DNA of 64,000 bases, taken from assembly GCA_027923505.1 (NCBI GenBank), contig BROI01000001.1, forward strand, positions 1,396,501-1,460,500. The letters are read 5' to 3'. Positions 1-9,114 of the stretch are shown piece after piece; within the stretch, counting starts at the first letter, position 1, and each line of letters begins with the position of its first letter. Position numbers and translations under genes: made by a program. The notes under the pieces are model-generated. The model was not told where the DNA came from. It did not search any database and worked only from the letters and a program-made list of their open reading frames with translations. This stretch comes from Mayamaea pseudoterrestris (lineage: Eukaryota; Bacillariophyta; Bacillariophyceae; Sellaphorales; Sellaphoraceae).

Positions 1-340
1 AGAAGCTTCCCGCCAATGCAATCAAATTGCCAACCGTTGTGTTTAGCACAAAGGGAACGGCGTCGCCCTGCACCAAACTCTTGATGCGCCAAAAGGACCC
101 CATGCTCAAAATGTAGCCGGCAATCATGCACGTGGCGCATCCAATCAAGCGCTCGCGCCACGATAGTTCGGGAAAGTATGTACATAGAAAGCATTCGTCA
201 TCCTCGGCGTCGCTGAAGGAATCACTCGCGCTGCTGCTGCGCGTCGGAAGAAGACTTCGATAGTCAAAGTCAAGCATGGAGTTGCCGCCGGCTGCTGCTG
301 TTGTGCTGCCGTCGGTACTAAAGGCTGTCGAGTGCATCAT
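1..340 (-). CDS. SFT2/GOT1-family vesicle transport membrane protein (partial, 3' end outside window)
   Basis: Reading the minus strand from the ATG at 340 gives 113 codons that run off the left edge. A Ser/Ala-rich cytosolic N-terminus of about 60 residues is followed by the SFT2 signature: LSWRERLIGC, a first membrane segment, then a polar loop and the start of a second segment (NTTVGNLIALAGSF). SFT2 family proteins are four-span Golgi membrane proteins that help vesicles from endosomes fuse with the Golgi. The acidic stretch DSFSDAEDDE before the first span is typical of the cytosolic tail. The call rests on the WRERLIG block and the GNL block; the remaining two spans are not in the window. 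Confidence 0.75.
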   Translation of the reverse strand, partial: MMHSTAFSTDGSTTAAAGGNSMLDFDYRSLLPTRSSSASDSFSDAEDDECFLCTYFPELSWRERLIGCATCMIAGYILSMGSFWRIKSLVQGDAVPFVLNTTVGNLIALAGSF

Positions 341-609
341 GCTTGCTGTAAAATAAGAGTACTTATAGAACTGCGATATGGATTGGAAGGAAGAAAAAGG
401 AGTTGGTAGAACCGTTGCGCTGAATGGGATCGGGCCAAGTCGTTCCATCCGTTTTGTTCTTCGGCGAAACCGCCGCGCCTCGCCACGCGCCGATTGGAAA
501 TATCTTACCGGTTATGCCTCAATCGTACCGGCACTCATTCTGACTGCCACGTGGCGTCCCCAATGGCATCGCTTCCTCATCGCCTTCACAGTTTCGTCAC
601 GTCGTCACC

Positions 610-1134
610 ATGGCAGTCTTCCCTCGCGGCGCAGCAATACTCATCGCCCTGTTGCTCTCCATGACTTCGAATAGCTTGTCCGCCGACGCTTTTGTAGCTG
701 CTGTTCCTGGTAATGCTGCTAAAACATCTCGGGCGACTGCAGTAAACGGTGCATCGACGGCTGCTAGTCCAGCAACAGAAACAGAGGCTGCCGCTGCTGC
801 ATCGTCCAACGACCAGCTACAAGTCCCTCTACTACCTGCATCCACTAGCAATGATCCAAGTATACCTCGCATTCAATTGGGAGGCGAAGGAATTTCCTTT
901 GACCATATCGGTCCCATCATTATCAACGCGGACGGAACCACCAAGACGATTGACAACTGGAAGGACTTGTCATTGCAGGAGCAGCAAACCGCCTGGCGAC
1001 GCATCGCAAAACGCAACGAGGAACGACGAGCGGCACTACTGATAAAGCAGCAAGAGCAGACTGAAACTGATCAAGTGCTTGAACGTGAAATTGCAGAAGC
1101 AGAAGCAGCAGTAAAGGCGGATCAGGAGCTATAG
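610..1134 (+). CDS. small plastid-targeted protein with a DGTxxxIxNW motif
   Basis: 174 residues. The ATG has a good context (gtcaccATGg). Residues 1-28 form a signal peptide ending SADAF, which matches the A-x-F cleavage motif of secondary red plastids, so plastid import is likely. After a low-complexity Ala/Thr linker, residues about 95-155 contain GGEGISFDHIGPIIINADGT, then KTIDNWKDL and RRIAKRNEER. A similar DGT..I.NW...T..E...T.RRI.KRN..R block occurs in small eukaryotic proteins of unknown function (from memory). The C-terminus is a charged helix. I do not know its function. Confidence 0.7.
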   Translation: MAVFPRGAAILIALLLSMTSNSLSADAFVAAVPGNAAKTSRATAVNGASTAASPATETEAAAAASSNDQLQVPLLPASTSNDPSIPRIQLGGEGISFDHIGPIIINADGTTKTIDNWKDLSLQEQQTAWRRIAKRNEERRAALLIKQQEQTETDQVLEREIAEAEAAVKADQEL

Positions 1135-1158
1135 CATGGCATATGTCATGTGCCATGC
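1134..1158. other. inverted repeat at the 3' end of the small plastid gene
   Basis: GCATGGCA (1134-1141) and TGCCATGC (1151-1158) are perfect 8-base inverted arms around a 9-base loop, starting at the last base of the stop codon at 1132-1134. It could be a 3' UTR hairpin. No function can be assigned from sequence alone. Confidence 0.35.
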
Positions 1159-1488
1159 CATCGCTTGATACTCATGCTGCTTTTTTCAAGCAAACAGTCT
1201 TGCTGCATTCCGTATTTAGTTATTGTTTGGCATTGGAAGTGTCAAGCTCTCCAATCTGCGAACATGAAGAAAGTACAGTAGGTGCGCAGACTTGTATCAG
1301 CCTCTACTTGTTCCCTTTAAAAGTGCTTCTAATGTAAATGACGCAAAAGATACATAACATAAAACTCTTTGTCTCTATTATATGACTCGAGTAGCTAGCA
1401 AAGTGCTATTGACTACTCTGACAAAGCCCAATCCTTTATACAATTCGGACCTCAATCTCTTTGTACATGCAGCACCATCGCCGCTAAT
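1159..1488. other. intergenic region, tail-to-tail
   Basis: Spacer between two convergent genes. It is AT-richer than its neighbours and must hold both 3' UTRs. I see no gene or repeat. Confidence 0.5.
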
Positions 1489-1929
1489 TCAACAAGTAGT
1501 CTTGTCGGATATACTTGGCATGCGCGGCAAATTCAATGTTCGCGACACTGACGATTGCGGGCTCCGTCGCAAACCAGCAAAAGGTCGGCCGAGTGGAGGC
1601 TTGCTTCGTTTGGCCTCCATGAAGAAGCCCCATCCGTTCGAGTCAACATGGTCCTCCATCTGACGCAATCGAGAGTGATTGTCACTGTCATCGACTTGAA
1701 CCAAATCTTGCAGACACATGATGGACTCTCGCTTGCGCAGCTGCTGCCGACTGATGGATCGACTTTGTTGATGCACGGGCGACTTGCGCAGCTGCTCGAG
1801 CGTTTCCAAGGCTTGCTGATACTCAAAGTCCTCCACGTCGCTCATGCTCGAGCTGCTGGAGAGTGAAGTTGTACTTCCAAAGTCGGTAACGTTGCCGTCT
1901 TCGTTGCAGCTACTCATGTGAAAGCTCAT
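1489..1929 (-). CDS. hypothetical Ser/Gln-rich protein
   Basis: 146 codons from an ATG at 1929. The N-terminus is Ser-rich and acidic (TSLSSSSSMSDVEDFEYQQAL). A helical stretch with Gln/Arg follows, and the C-terminus is basic and Pro-rich (KRSKPPLGRPFAGLRRSP). No signal peptide or membrane segment is seen and I do not recognise a family. It is kept because it is an ATG-started frame with an acidic-then-basic design, and because the spacing to its neighbours is normal for this genome. An overlapping 103-codon plus-strand frame looks like its shadow. Confidence 0.5.
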   Translation of the reverse strand: MSFHMSSCNEDGNVTDFGSTTSLSSSSSMSDVEDFEYQQALETLEQLRKSPVHQQSRSISRQQLRKRESIMCLQDLVQVDDSDNHSRLRQMEDHVDSNGWGFFMEAKRSKPPLGRPFAGLRRSPQSSVSRTLNLPRMPSISDKTTC

Positions 1930-2520
1930 GCTGTAAAAGGAATCTGATGTGATTCTTGATGGAAGGAGGCTTTGTATGATTGTATGACGAGGGAGGAATC
2001 AAGCGAAGCGATAGACAATAGGAAGGTTGTAGTCAATCTATCGAAACAGTATGCGTTTCGTCTCTTTCGCTTGGAAGCTCGTTAAAATAATAGCAGGAGG
2101 AGGAGATCGGAGACAATCCAGAGACATCAACCAAGCAATGCCATCGACGCGATGATGCGCCTCGGCCTGTTTCTTCGCCTCGTGGTTGAAACCGCTGGCT
2201 CCGAGCCATCGACTACACTCTGCGAGATACTCGCAAGTGGGTTCGGAACCTGTGACGAACGTCGGCCTGCTTCGCGTCGATGCAAGGTGTCAAACAGTGA
2301 CGACGCGGAGGTTCCGGTTTTTCCGTCCGTGCGTCAGAATGGTGACGCACGTGTGACTGAAAACCGGAGACTGACGCACGAACGTGGGACACGGTGCGAC
2401 GTGAGGAACTTGAAGATGGTGACCATGACAAATCCGACTTTCGAGGCAGCTGCTGAGTGATGATTGGGCATCGTTGCAGTGAGATTCGTCCAAACGAAAC
2501 TCCATCTTTGCTTACTCTGC
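1930..2520. promoter_or_regulatory. divergent promoter region with TGACG/G-box cluster
   Basis: Lies between the hypothetical gene (minus) and RNase HII (plus). TGACGCAC occurs at 2343 and 2372 and in reverse as GTGCGTCA at 2330. A CACGTG palindrome lies at about 2348-2353. Two nested perfect inverted pairs are CGTGCGTCAG (2328-2337) with CTGACGCACG (2371-2380), and TCCGGTTTT (2313-2321) with AAAACCGGA (2360-2368). TGACG and CACGTG are core sites for bZIP/bHLH factors in other eukaryotes. Use as a control region is inference. Confidence 0.4.
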
Positions 2521-3621
2521 ATGCTTGCTAGCATTCTAGCAATTCGAGTTGGAGGTTTTGCTGTTCATCGGGGCGTAATTCCGCTTCGTTTCGTCGTCAC
2601 CATGCCACCTCGCCGATCCGCTCGACTGTCAGGGGGTTCATCAAGCGATGATCTTGATAGTGATACTCTATTCAACAAAGTGGAGCACAAGCCAAGAAGA
2701 AAGAGAAACGTTTCTACCCTTAACAAGAAGCAAAAGATTGAAGATTCATCAGCAGCGTTGACAAGCGGTGTCATCTCCGAAACCGAAACAGCCGACAGCA
2801 GCACCTCATCATCATCGTCTACCTCAACACTCGATTCCTACTGCTTGCCTCGGACGCGTGAGTCAAGTCTACTACTCGCCAAGAAGTACACGCATGTGAT
2901 TGGTATTGACGAAGCCGGTCGAGGTCCATTGGCTGGACCCGTGGTGGCAGCCGCCGCTTACGCACCCATTAACGTTGGCGGCATTGTCGACAGCAAGAAA
3001 ATAACAAAGGAAAGTGAGCGAGAGCGACTATACGAGGAAATTACTCATGCGGATAGTCAAGCACATTGGGCTGTAGCAGTCGTTTCGGCGGCGCGCATTG
3101 ACGAAATCAACATTTTGCAAGCAACCTTGGAAGCCATGACCATGGCGGCAACGGCGCTAGTTGCTGCGAAAGAAGATGCCACTGTTTACCAGGAATGGGC
3201 GAGTATTGAGCATGACGGCTGCTACGTGGTACGGAGTCGATGCGAAACAGTTGCAGCAGCCGTTGGAGCGAGCACTACAACGTTGTCGACTGGCGCACTG
3301 CCACGCGAAACCACCATTGCCTTGATTGACGGAAACCAACTTCCACCACGCATGCCGATTGCAGCCGAATCCATTGTCAAGGGTGACTCCAAGGAGTATT
3401 GTATCGCCGTGGCAAGTATATTGGCAAAGGTGACGCGAGATCGACTCATGAATGCGTACGCCACAAAATTTCCAATCTACAACTTTGCGCAGCACAAGGG
3501 ATATCCAACCAAGGCGCACAAGGAGGCCATTGCCAAGCATGGAGCGATTGCGATTCATCGACGGACATTTGCGCCATTAAAGTACATGGATTTTGGTAAT
3601 GGAGTGTCAAACGCAACGTGA
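2521..3621 (+). CDS. ribonuclease HII, bacterial type, possibly plastid-targeted
   Basis: Cleaves the RNA strand of RNA-DNA hybrids and removes single ribonucleotides from DNA. The catalytic block IDEAGRGPLAGPVVAAA is of the bacterial RNase HII type rather than the eukaryotic RNASEH2A type, followed by DSKKITKESE, IDGNQ and GDSKEYCIAVASILAKV, which carry the other acidic site residues. The C-terminus HKGYPTKAHKEAI is also typical. An insert of about 45 residues (3166-3300) separates the third and fourth blocks. Two starts are possible. The ATG at 2521 gives 366 aa with a short hydrophobic leader ending GGFAV, a plausible plastid leader. The ATG at 2602 (gtcaccATGcc) gives 339 aa starting MPPRRSARL, a nuclear-like basic start. 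Dual targeting by start choice is possible but unproven. Confidence 0.9.
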   Translation: MLASILAIRVGGFAVHRGVIPLRFVVTMPPRRSARLSGGSSSDDLDSDTLFNKVEHKPRRKRNVSTLNKKQKIEDSSAALTSGVISETETADSSTSSSSSTSTLDSYCLPRTRESSLLLAKKYTHVIGIDEAGRGPLAGPVVAAAAYAPINVGGIVDSKKITKESERERLYEEITHADSQAHWAVAVVSAARIDEINILQATLEAMTMAATALVAAKEDATVYQEWASIEHDGCYVVRSRCETVAAAVGASTTTLSTGALPRETTIALIDGNQLPPRMPIAAESIVKGDSKEYCIAVASILAKVTRDRLMNAYATKFPIYNFAQHKGYPTKAHKEAIAKHGAIAIHRRTFAPLKYMDFGNGVSNAT

Positions 3622-3870
3622 CAAACGACGATGTCATTGTTGCCTGGAGCCCCCTGTGGATTATTGGTGCCACTATTGATGCCAGTTAATTGCAGCAGAC
3701 AAGAAGAAGGAGCAGTTACGAAAAGCACGACAGGACGATGACGATGCTGATTCGAATAGTTACTAATTAGTGAAATTGTTAATATGCATGCGTTTGCTTC
3801 ATTCCATCCTTTTGCTGGTAATAGCATGAAACATCGATAGGGCTATGCAGCATCTACTTTAGCTATGTAA

Positions 3871-5435
3871 CTAGTTGAGTCGACATCTTCCACCCTGGCA
3901 GTTCTTCAGTCGAGTTAGTCTCTGCCTTAGAATTCGTTTTGGCGCGCCTCGCAACTCGTTGGCTCGATTGTCGAGCTGCCATGGGTCCGTTGCGAGGTCA
4001 TAGTACTCCACAAAGTTTTCATCGTCGTCAAATTCGCAGTACATGGAGTTGGTTGCATCATTGCGGATGGTTCTTACGCAATGGTACGTATTGTTGAGGG
4101 CATCTACATTGCCATTGCCATACAGCCCAGTGATCGCATTGCCTTCGCCAAAGTATGAGACGAGAAAGTCGGATCGCCAGGGCTTGGCAGCAAGCTCGTT
4201 TCGTTGGGCGGGCAAGAGTGGGAGGAAGGATCTTCCGTCCATCATGACTGCCGCCGCTTCCGATCCAGTCGCAAGTTCCGCAATTGTCGGAGCCAAATCA
4301 ATGTTGAGTACAATGTTGCCGTTGATAGCATTCTTGGGCACCCCTGGTCCACGAACAATCATGGGTACTCGAATATCGTGCTCATACAAATGCCTCTTGT
4401 CATTAGTAAGCCGATGTTGTCCAAGCTGATAACCATTGTCGCTCGTGAAAATGATGATGGTGTTGTCTAGCTGGTTCAGCCGCTTTAGCTCCGCAATAAA
4501 TGTGGCAACATGTCGGTCAACGGATTGCAGCATTTCCTGTCGGCATCGAAACGCACCATCCACTGCGTTTGCCATGCCTCCGTTCAAAGCTCGCTTTTGC
4601 CGCAGCAGCCAGTGCTTTTGAGCATTCTGTTCCGCGGTTGCATTCCAGTTTGGCGTTCGCGGCGCTTGACGGCCAGAAAACTTTCTTTATCCTGCGGGGC
4701 TGGTGCACAAGGTGCATGTGGTGCCGGCCACGCCGCGACGATTAAGAATGGCTCCTCCTGCTGCGAAAAGGTGCGAATGGAGCGAATCGTCATGTTGGCG
4801 ACCACATCCGAAAAGTAATCATCTTCGTAAGACATTCCATACTGCTTAACGTAAACATTTCCATCCGTTCCGTTTCGATTGATAGTCAGACAGTTGTAGT
4901 AGCGGCTATTGCCGATCAAACCCATCCATCGATCCCATCCGGGAGGCACAGGACAGTCCTTCTCACCAGCATTTTTACGACAAGCGTACTGATTGAGGTA
5001 CTTTCCGGCGTACGCCGTCTGATAGCCAGCCTTTTGCGCAATGACAGCAAACGTCTTTTTTTCAGTGTTGGCCCTCCAAGCGGTTCCGTAGCAATTCCCG
5101 TCAATTGAATTGTCAGTCATTGCCATGTTGTGTAGATAACGCCCACTCAATATGCTGGCACGACTCGGACAGCAAACTGGCGTATGAACGAAAAAGTTGT
5201 TGAAGGTTGTCCCTTGCTTGGCCATGAGCTGTCGAAGGCGAGGCATGTACTTTGTTCCTTCCAAGACAACATCCTGATCGTCAGTAAGAAGCAACAGGAT
5301 ATTGGGGCGGCGAGTACTGCTGCTCTGGGCGTGCGCTTGAATACTTAGAAGGATGAGCCAATACGTAATTATTGTTGAAAGACTGCTGCCTCGCCCATTG
5401 AGTCTATTGCCGCGATTGGAAATTGACTTGGGCAT
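3871..5435 (-). CDS. secreted arylsulfatase-type sulfatase, interrupted by one frameshift
   Basis: Minus strand, about 521 residues in two frames (5435 to about 4680, then about 4680 to 3871). A signal peptide (WLILLSIQAHAQS) precedes the sulfatase fold: RRPNILLLLTDDQD (metal ligands), then VCCPSRASILSGRY, where Cys88 of the C-x-P-S-R motif is converted to formylglycine. GKYLNQY and APHAPCAPAP follow, and the second frame has APRTPNWN, TSDNGYQLGQHR and FLPLL. The layout resembles glucosamine-6-sulfatase and related enzymes that remove sulfate from glycans. The frames join at a run of four A on the plus strand (4677-4680). One more base there would keep the family motif PAPQ...APRTPNWN continuous. 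Since both halves keep every motif, a sequencing error or a very young lesion is most likely. Confidence 0.85.
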
Positions 5436-5873
5436 GGATGGGCCTCGTATTGCTCACGTCGCTGCAATGTCGTAGCTGTTAATGCAATTGGTTATTGCTG
5501 GAAAGAATTATTCCGTGTCAGCATCAACACTGCAATGGACAGAGGCGGCGCATTTTACTAGGAGGATGGAGGTACGTTGACAAAATCGGCGACTACGGAG
5601 AAATATCAAACTGCGAGAAATACTCCGAATTTCAAAAGATTTGCGGTATTCATTCGTGCATATAGGACACAATTTCTCACAGTCAGTCAATTATCATAAT
5701 ATCGCAGCAGGTGCATGAGCTTGCACCTTGTCAAGCATCAAGGGTTTATCTACCAGAAGTCCAGTGTTGTCTGCTGCACATGAAATGATGTAGGCACCAA
5801 TCTGATTAATTTGGTTGTGAACAAAGCTTATTGTATGAGAATTTGAATCTCAGAGCAGCATCTGTGGTCTTCT

Positions 5874-6213
5874 CACCAGTCACATTGCAGTCTACTGAGA
5901 CACTAGCCAAGCAAACCATCTTGTAGCGCATCCATTTCAAATTGATGTTGGCACCATACTGGTTGGTGTGATTTGGGCATACCGGTACACATGGCTCAAT
6001 GTATGGACATTTGAATGTCAAGGCATCTGCGGGCTGAGAGCTAAGACTGGTGACAAGTTGTCACCAATCACATTGCAGTCTACTGAGACACTAACCAAGC
6101 ATACCATCTTGTAGTGCATGCTTATTAATGATGGTGGCGCCATTCTGGTGTAATTTGGGTGTATACATGGCTTGCTGTAGGGGCCTTTGAATGTCAAGGC
6201 ATCTGCGGGCTGC
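5874..6213. repeat. two-copy diverged direct repeat, about 160 bp each
   Basis: Copy 1 (about 5874-6039) and copy 2 (about 6061-6213) share blocks such as CACATTGCAGTCTACTGAGA, ACCAAGCA(A/T)ACCATCTTGTAG and TTTGAATGTCAAGGCATCTG, with indels between. The spacing is about 187 bp. On the minus strand both copies can be read as similar peptides (ending YKMVCL.SVSVDCNV.G), but in different frames relative to each other. This suggests a relic of a repeat-bearing gene or element rather than a working gene. Confidence 0.6.
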
Positions 6214-6323
6214 GCCCCATGCCCTGGCCACTCAACGACCCAATGAGTCAGGCAAAACCTGTTCAGGGTATGCCATTGACAGGTGCAGAGTCTCAAATGG
6301 TGCACAAAAGATTGCCATGCTTG

Positions 6324-6384
6324 CCGGTCCGGTCCGACTTTTATTTTCACGGTGCGCGCAATCCATCTTGTATGCCGGTCCGAC
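6324..6384. promoter_or_regulatory. repeated CCGGTCCG(AC) sites upstream of coproporphyrinogen oxidase
   Basis: CCGGTCCGGT (6324-6333) overlaps CCGGTCCGAC (6329-6338), and CCGGTCCGAC recurs at 6375-6384, 50-110 bp before the ATG at 6435. Three copies of an 8-base core in 61 bp are more than chance would give. A transcription-factor site is inferred. Confidence 0.35.
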
Positions 6385-6434
6385 ATGCATAACATCAAAA
6401 CCATTATTTGAACGCTCATTGTATAAACAGCAGA

Positions 6435-7649
6435 ATGAAGCAGATACAATGGCAATATGCCTTGATATTTACATGCTCTTCGTGTTCAAGTAGTAGTCGA
6501 GCGTTAGCGTTCTCATCGCTAATGCCCAAGACAATTGTATTTCGATCTCGATCAAGCAATCATCAGGCGACGATTCGATTGGCGGCAGCTGCAGCAAGCT
6601 CATCTTCTTCACTATCACAAGTGACTACTACTAGTACAACTCCATCATTTTCTTTTGAAGACTTTGTTACATTCTTGGAAGAAAAGCAGACGGCCATCAT
6701 TCACGATTTGGAAGAATTGGAAGAAGGCGCGGCAACCTTTTCCAACGACCCATGGGGTGCGTATTGCAATGAAAATGCCACGATCCAAACTGATGATTCA
6801 TCGACACGCAGCGGAGGACGGACGCGCGTCATGCAAGGCGGCAACGTGGTTGAAAAGGGCGCCTGCAGCTTGACCGTCATTCGGAATGGCACGCTGACGG
6901 CGGAGCGCGCCGCTGCCATCAGTGGTCGCCAAACAACAACGTCATCCAACGCTACTGTAGCAGCTGGATCTAGCTATTGCGCCGCCGCACTCAGCATGGT
7001 GCTGCACAGCAAGTCACCCATGGTGCCAACCTTTCGGTCCGATGTCCGCGTCTTTTGCGTCGCGACGCCAGACAATGGCGAAGTGGCGTGGTTTGGTGGA
7101 GGTGCCGACCTGACGCCCTACTACTTGATGGAGGACGACGTACGCTTCTTTCATAATATATACAAACACTTGTGCGATTACTACAGTAACAATACCACGA
7201 AAGGAGAAAACGACAACCGATACGACTACGCCAACATGAAAAAGGCCTGCGACGACTACTTTTACTTGCCGGCGCGGCAGGAGCATCGAGGCACCGGCGG
7301 CATTTTCTACGACGACTTGACAGCGACACCAGACTCGCTCGCCTTTACGAAACAAGTCGTTGCGTCGTGGATGCCGTCGTGGATACCCATTGTCCAAAAG
7401 CGCCGACAAATGAACTATACAAGTGACGAAAAGTACTGGCAAATGCTGCGGCGGGGTCGCTACTTGGAGTTCAATCTCTTGTACGACCGGGGCGTCAAGT
7501 TTGGTTTAATGACGGCCAATCCTCGCGTCGAGGGAGTCATGGTGTCCGCTCCGCCGCAGATTGCCTTCGAGTACAATCATGTGGTGGCAGCTGGTAGTCG
7601 CGAGGAAACGCTCATGCAAGTGCTCAAGTCACCGAGAGAGTGGGTGTAG
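6435..7649 (+). CDS. CPX: oxygen-dependent coproporphyrinogen III oxidase (plastid)
   Basis: Converts coproporphyrinogen III to protoporphyrinogen IX in haem and chlorophyll synthesis, using O2. 404 residues from the ATG at 6435; the longer frame upstream begins with TTG. The leader (MKQIQWQYALIFTCSS...RALAFSS) is a signal peptide with an A-x-A-F motif, so plastid import is likely. Family blocks run in order: GGRTRVMQGGNVVEKGACS, SGRQ, HSKSPMVPTFRSDVRVF, AWFGGGADLTPYY, EHRGTGGIFYDDL, RRGRYLEFNLLYDRGVKFGL and ESVMVSAPP-like EGVMVSAPPQ. The length and order are complete for HemF, and no oddity is seen. Confidence is very high. Confidence 0.97.
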   Translation: MKQIQWQYALIFTCSSCSSSSRALAFSSLMPKTIVFRSRSSNHQATIRLAAAAASSSSSLSQVTTTSTTPSFSFEDFVTFLEEKQTAIIHDLEELEEGAATFSNDPWGAYCNENATIQTDDSSTRSGGRTRVMQGGNVVEKGACSLTVIRNGTLTAERAAAISGRQTTTSSNATVAAGSSYCAAALSMVLHSKSPMVPTFRSDVRVFCVATPDNGEVAWFGGGADLTPYYLMEDDVRFFHNIYKHLCDYYSNNTTKGENDNRYDYANMKKACDDYFYLPARQEHRGTGGIFYDDLTATPDSLAFTKQVVASWMPSWIPIVQKRRQMNYTSDEKYWQMLRRGRYLEFNLLYDRGVKFGLMTANPRVEGVMVSAPPQIAFEYNHVVAAGSREETLMQVLKSPREWV

Positions 7650-7815
7650 GTGGTGCTATTGACGCTGCGGCTGTCATGTATAGTGCCATTGTATTCGTCA
7701 AAACTGGGCGTAGCCGATACATGGAATGTGCCATAGCACGCAATACTGTATCGTGCTAATAAAATTTTGTTGCGCTATACAACGAGTATTGTACATGCAG
7801 CTGCTACCACAGAGT

Positions 7816-9114
7816 TTAACTTTGCTTTTGGTATAGTAAGGCGTTGAGCTTGGCCACGTTCACCATTGTACCCATGCCGTTCCAAGGCAGCAAGTCAATG
7901 TCTTCTGGCACAATGTCTAGATTCTTCATCAAGGCAATCTTCTTTTTAAAGGCAGTTTTTCCAGGTTGCGCCAGTTTCGAGTACCAACTGTAGGCTCGCT
8001 GCGTGCGCGCCTTGTCGGAATTGTCCACTGGCTTTGGTGCTTGCGCCGCGGCAGCCTCTTCGTCCTTTTTGCGTTGAATCTTTAGTTTCGCTTCCGCCTC
8101 CTCGGCGGCAATGCGTAATCGAATTTGTTCCTGCCGCTGCTTTCGGTCCTCCTGCATCTTTTGACGAGCCTTTTCCAATGTTTGCTTGCGAGTATCTTCC
8201 TCCTGCTGGCGTTTCTCCTTTTCCTTCATTCGTTGGGCTTCGTCAGCCTTTTTGGCTTCGCCGACAATGTCCAGACTCTCCTCCTCGAGTACAATTTCTG
8301 GTGGATTTGTTCCTCCGCCGATGCGATTTCGTAGCGTGTGATTAGCAGTTGGATTCAACTTGCCAATGGGTTCTTTGCCATTTGCATATGGCTTGACCAA
8401 TTGACTAGAGCTGCGGTTAATGTCACTACTCTGCGACCGCGTTGGTTTACTATACGTGGTTGTGATTGCGTCGTGCGCCGACGCCGCCCGCATATCCGCC
8501 AAGTCGCTGCTCTTGCTGCGCACGTTTCCGTTCACCAAAACATCACTCCGCTTGGCCGCTCGTCGTTTAGCCCGCTCCTCCTTTTCCCGCAGACGCTCCG
8601 TTGACATTAATTCGCTGCTCAAGTCACCCGTGCTGCGCGTGGACATGCGATCCTTGATTTTCTTTTTCAGTTTCGGCGTCGTTGGCGTTGGCGTGACGCC
8701 GTCCGTTTCCTCGTCGCGCGCCCGGAGTCGCCGACGCTCCTTCTCCAGTTGCTTGCGCTCCTCGGCCAACTTGAGTCGCTCTGCCTCCAATTTTTGTCGC
8801 TCCGTCTGCAGCAACTGTCGCTCGGCGCCGTAGAGTTCATTGTTGCTATTGCTGTTGTTAACGGCTCCCCCGGCAACGCCACCCGACTTGGTGCTCTTGC
8901 TGCGAGGTGCGACGGAAACGGATGCGTCCGTGAAGACGTGAAAGGTGTCGCCGCTACTGTCCGTGAGACTGGAGCAGTCTTGCTCGTCGTCGTCGTCCGC
9001 TTCGGATGGGTCCATGGTGGGCAGCAAGCCTTTGGAATGATTGTTGGCAGCATCCGGCATGTGAGTTGATCTACTGCTGAGAATGGTCGTGTTTTCCATG
9101 GAATCACCAATCAT
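7816..9114 (-). CDS. coiled-coil protein of unknown function
   Basis: 432 residues from the ATG at 9114 (a second ATG lies five codons in). Residues about 1-95 are acidic and Ser-rich. Residues about 98-135 are a charged coiled coil (ERQLLQTERQKLEAERLKLA). A Ser/Arg linker follows, then a second long coiled coil (about 290-360, EEDTRKQTLEKARQKMQEDR). The C-terminal 70 residues look folded and may be the conserved part: SWYSKLAQPGKTAFKKKI, then LDIVPEDIDLLPWNGMGT. No membrane segment or signal peptide. I do not recognise the family; a cytoskeletal or adaptor role is only a guess from the coils. Confidence 0.75.
   Translation of the reverse strand: MIGDSMENTTILSSRSTHMPDAANNHSKGLLPTMDPSEADDDDEQDCSSLTDSSGDTFHVFTDASVSVAPRSKSTKSGGVAGGAVNNSNSNNELYGAERQLLQTERQKLEAERLKLAEERKQLEKERRRLRARDEETDGVTPTPTTPKLKKKIKDRMSTRSTGDLSSELMSTERLREKEERAKRRAAKRSDVLVNGNVRSKSSDLADMRAASAHDAITTTYSKPTRSQSSDINRSSSQLVKPYANGKEPIGKLNPTANHTLRNRIGGGTNPPEIVLEEESLDIVGEAKKADEAQRMKEKEKRQQEEDTRKQTLEKARQKMQEDRKQRQEQIRLRIAAEEAEAKLKIQRKKDEEAAAAQAPKPVDNSDKARTQRAYSWYSKLAQPGKTAFKKKIALMKNLDIVPEDIDLLPWNGMGTMVNVAKLNALLYQKQS

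Larger units (their letters stand above)
5436..6434. other. intergenic region with a diverged repeat pair
   Basis: Nearly 1 kb between the divergent sulfatase and coproporphyrinogen oxidase genes. Besides the repeat pair at 5874-6213 it holds a TACCGGTA site (5980-5987) and, near the oxidase start, repeated CCGGTCCG sites (6324-6384). No convincing gene was found. Short minus-strand frames through the repeats are out of register with each other. Confidence 0.5.

Noticed and set aside
1143-2460. Several plus-strand frames of 60-105 codons (1143-1337, 1382-1663, 2152-2460)
   Set aside because: Composition not protein-like, no motifs; they overlap the minus-strand hypothetical gene or the RNase HII promoter.
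6018-6455. 145-codon minus-strand frame through the repeat pair
   Set aside because: The second repeat copy is read in a different frame, and the frame crosses the start region of the oxidase gene; no recognisable protein.
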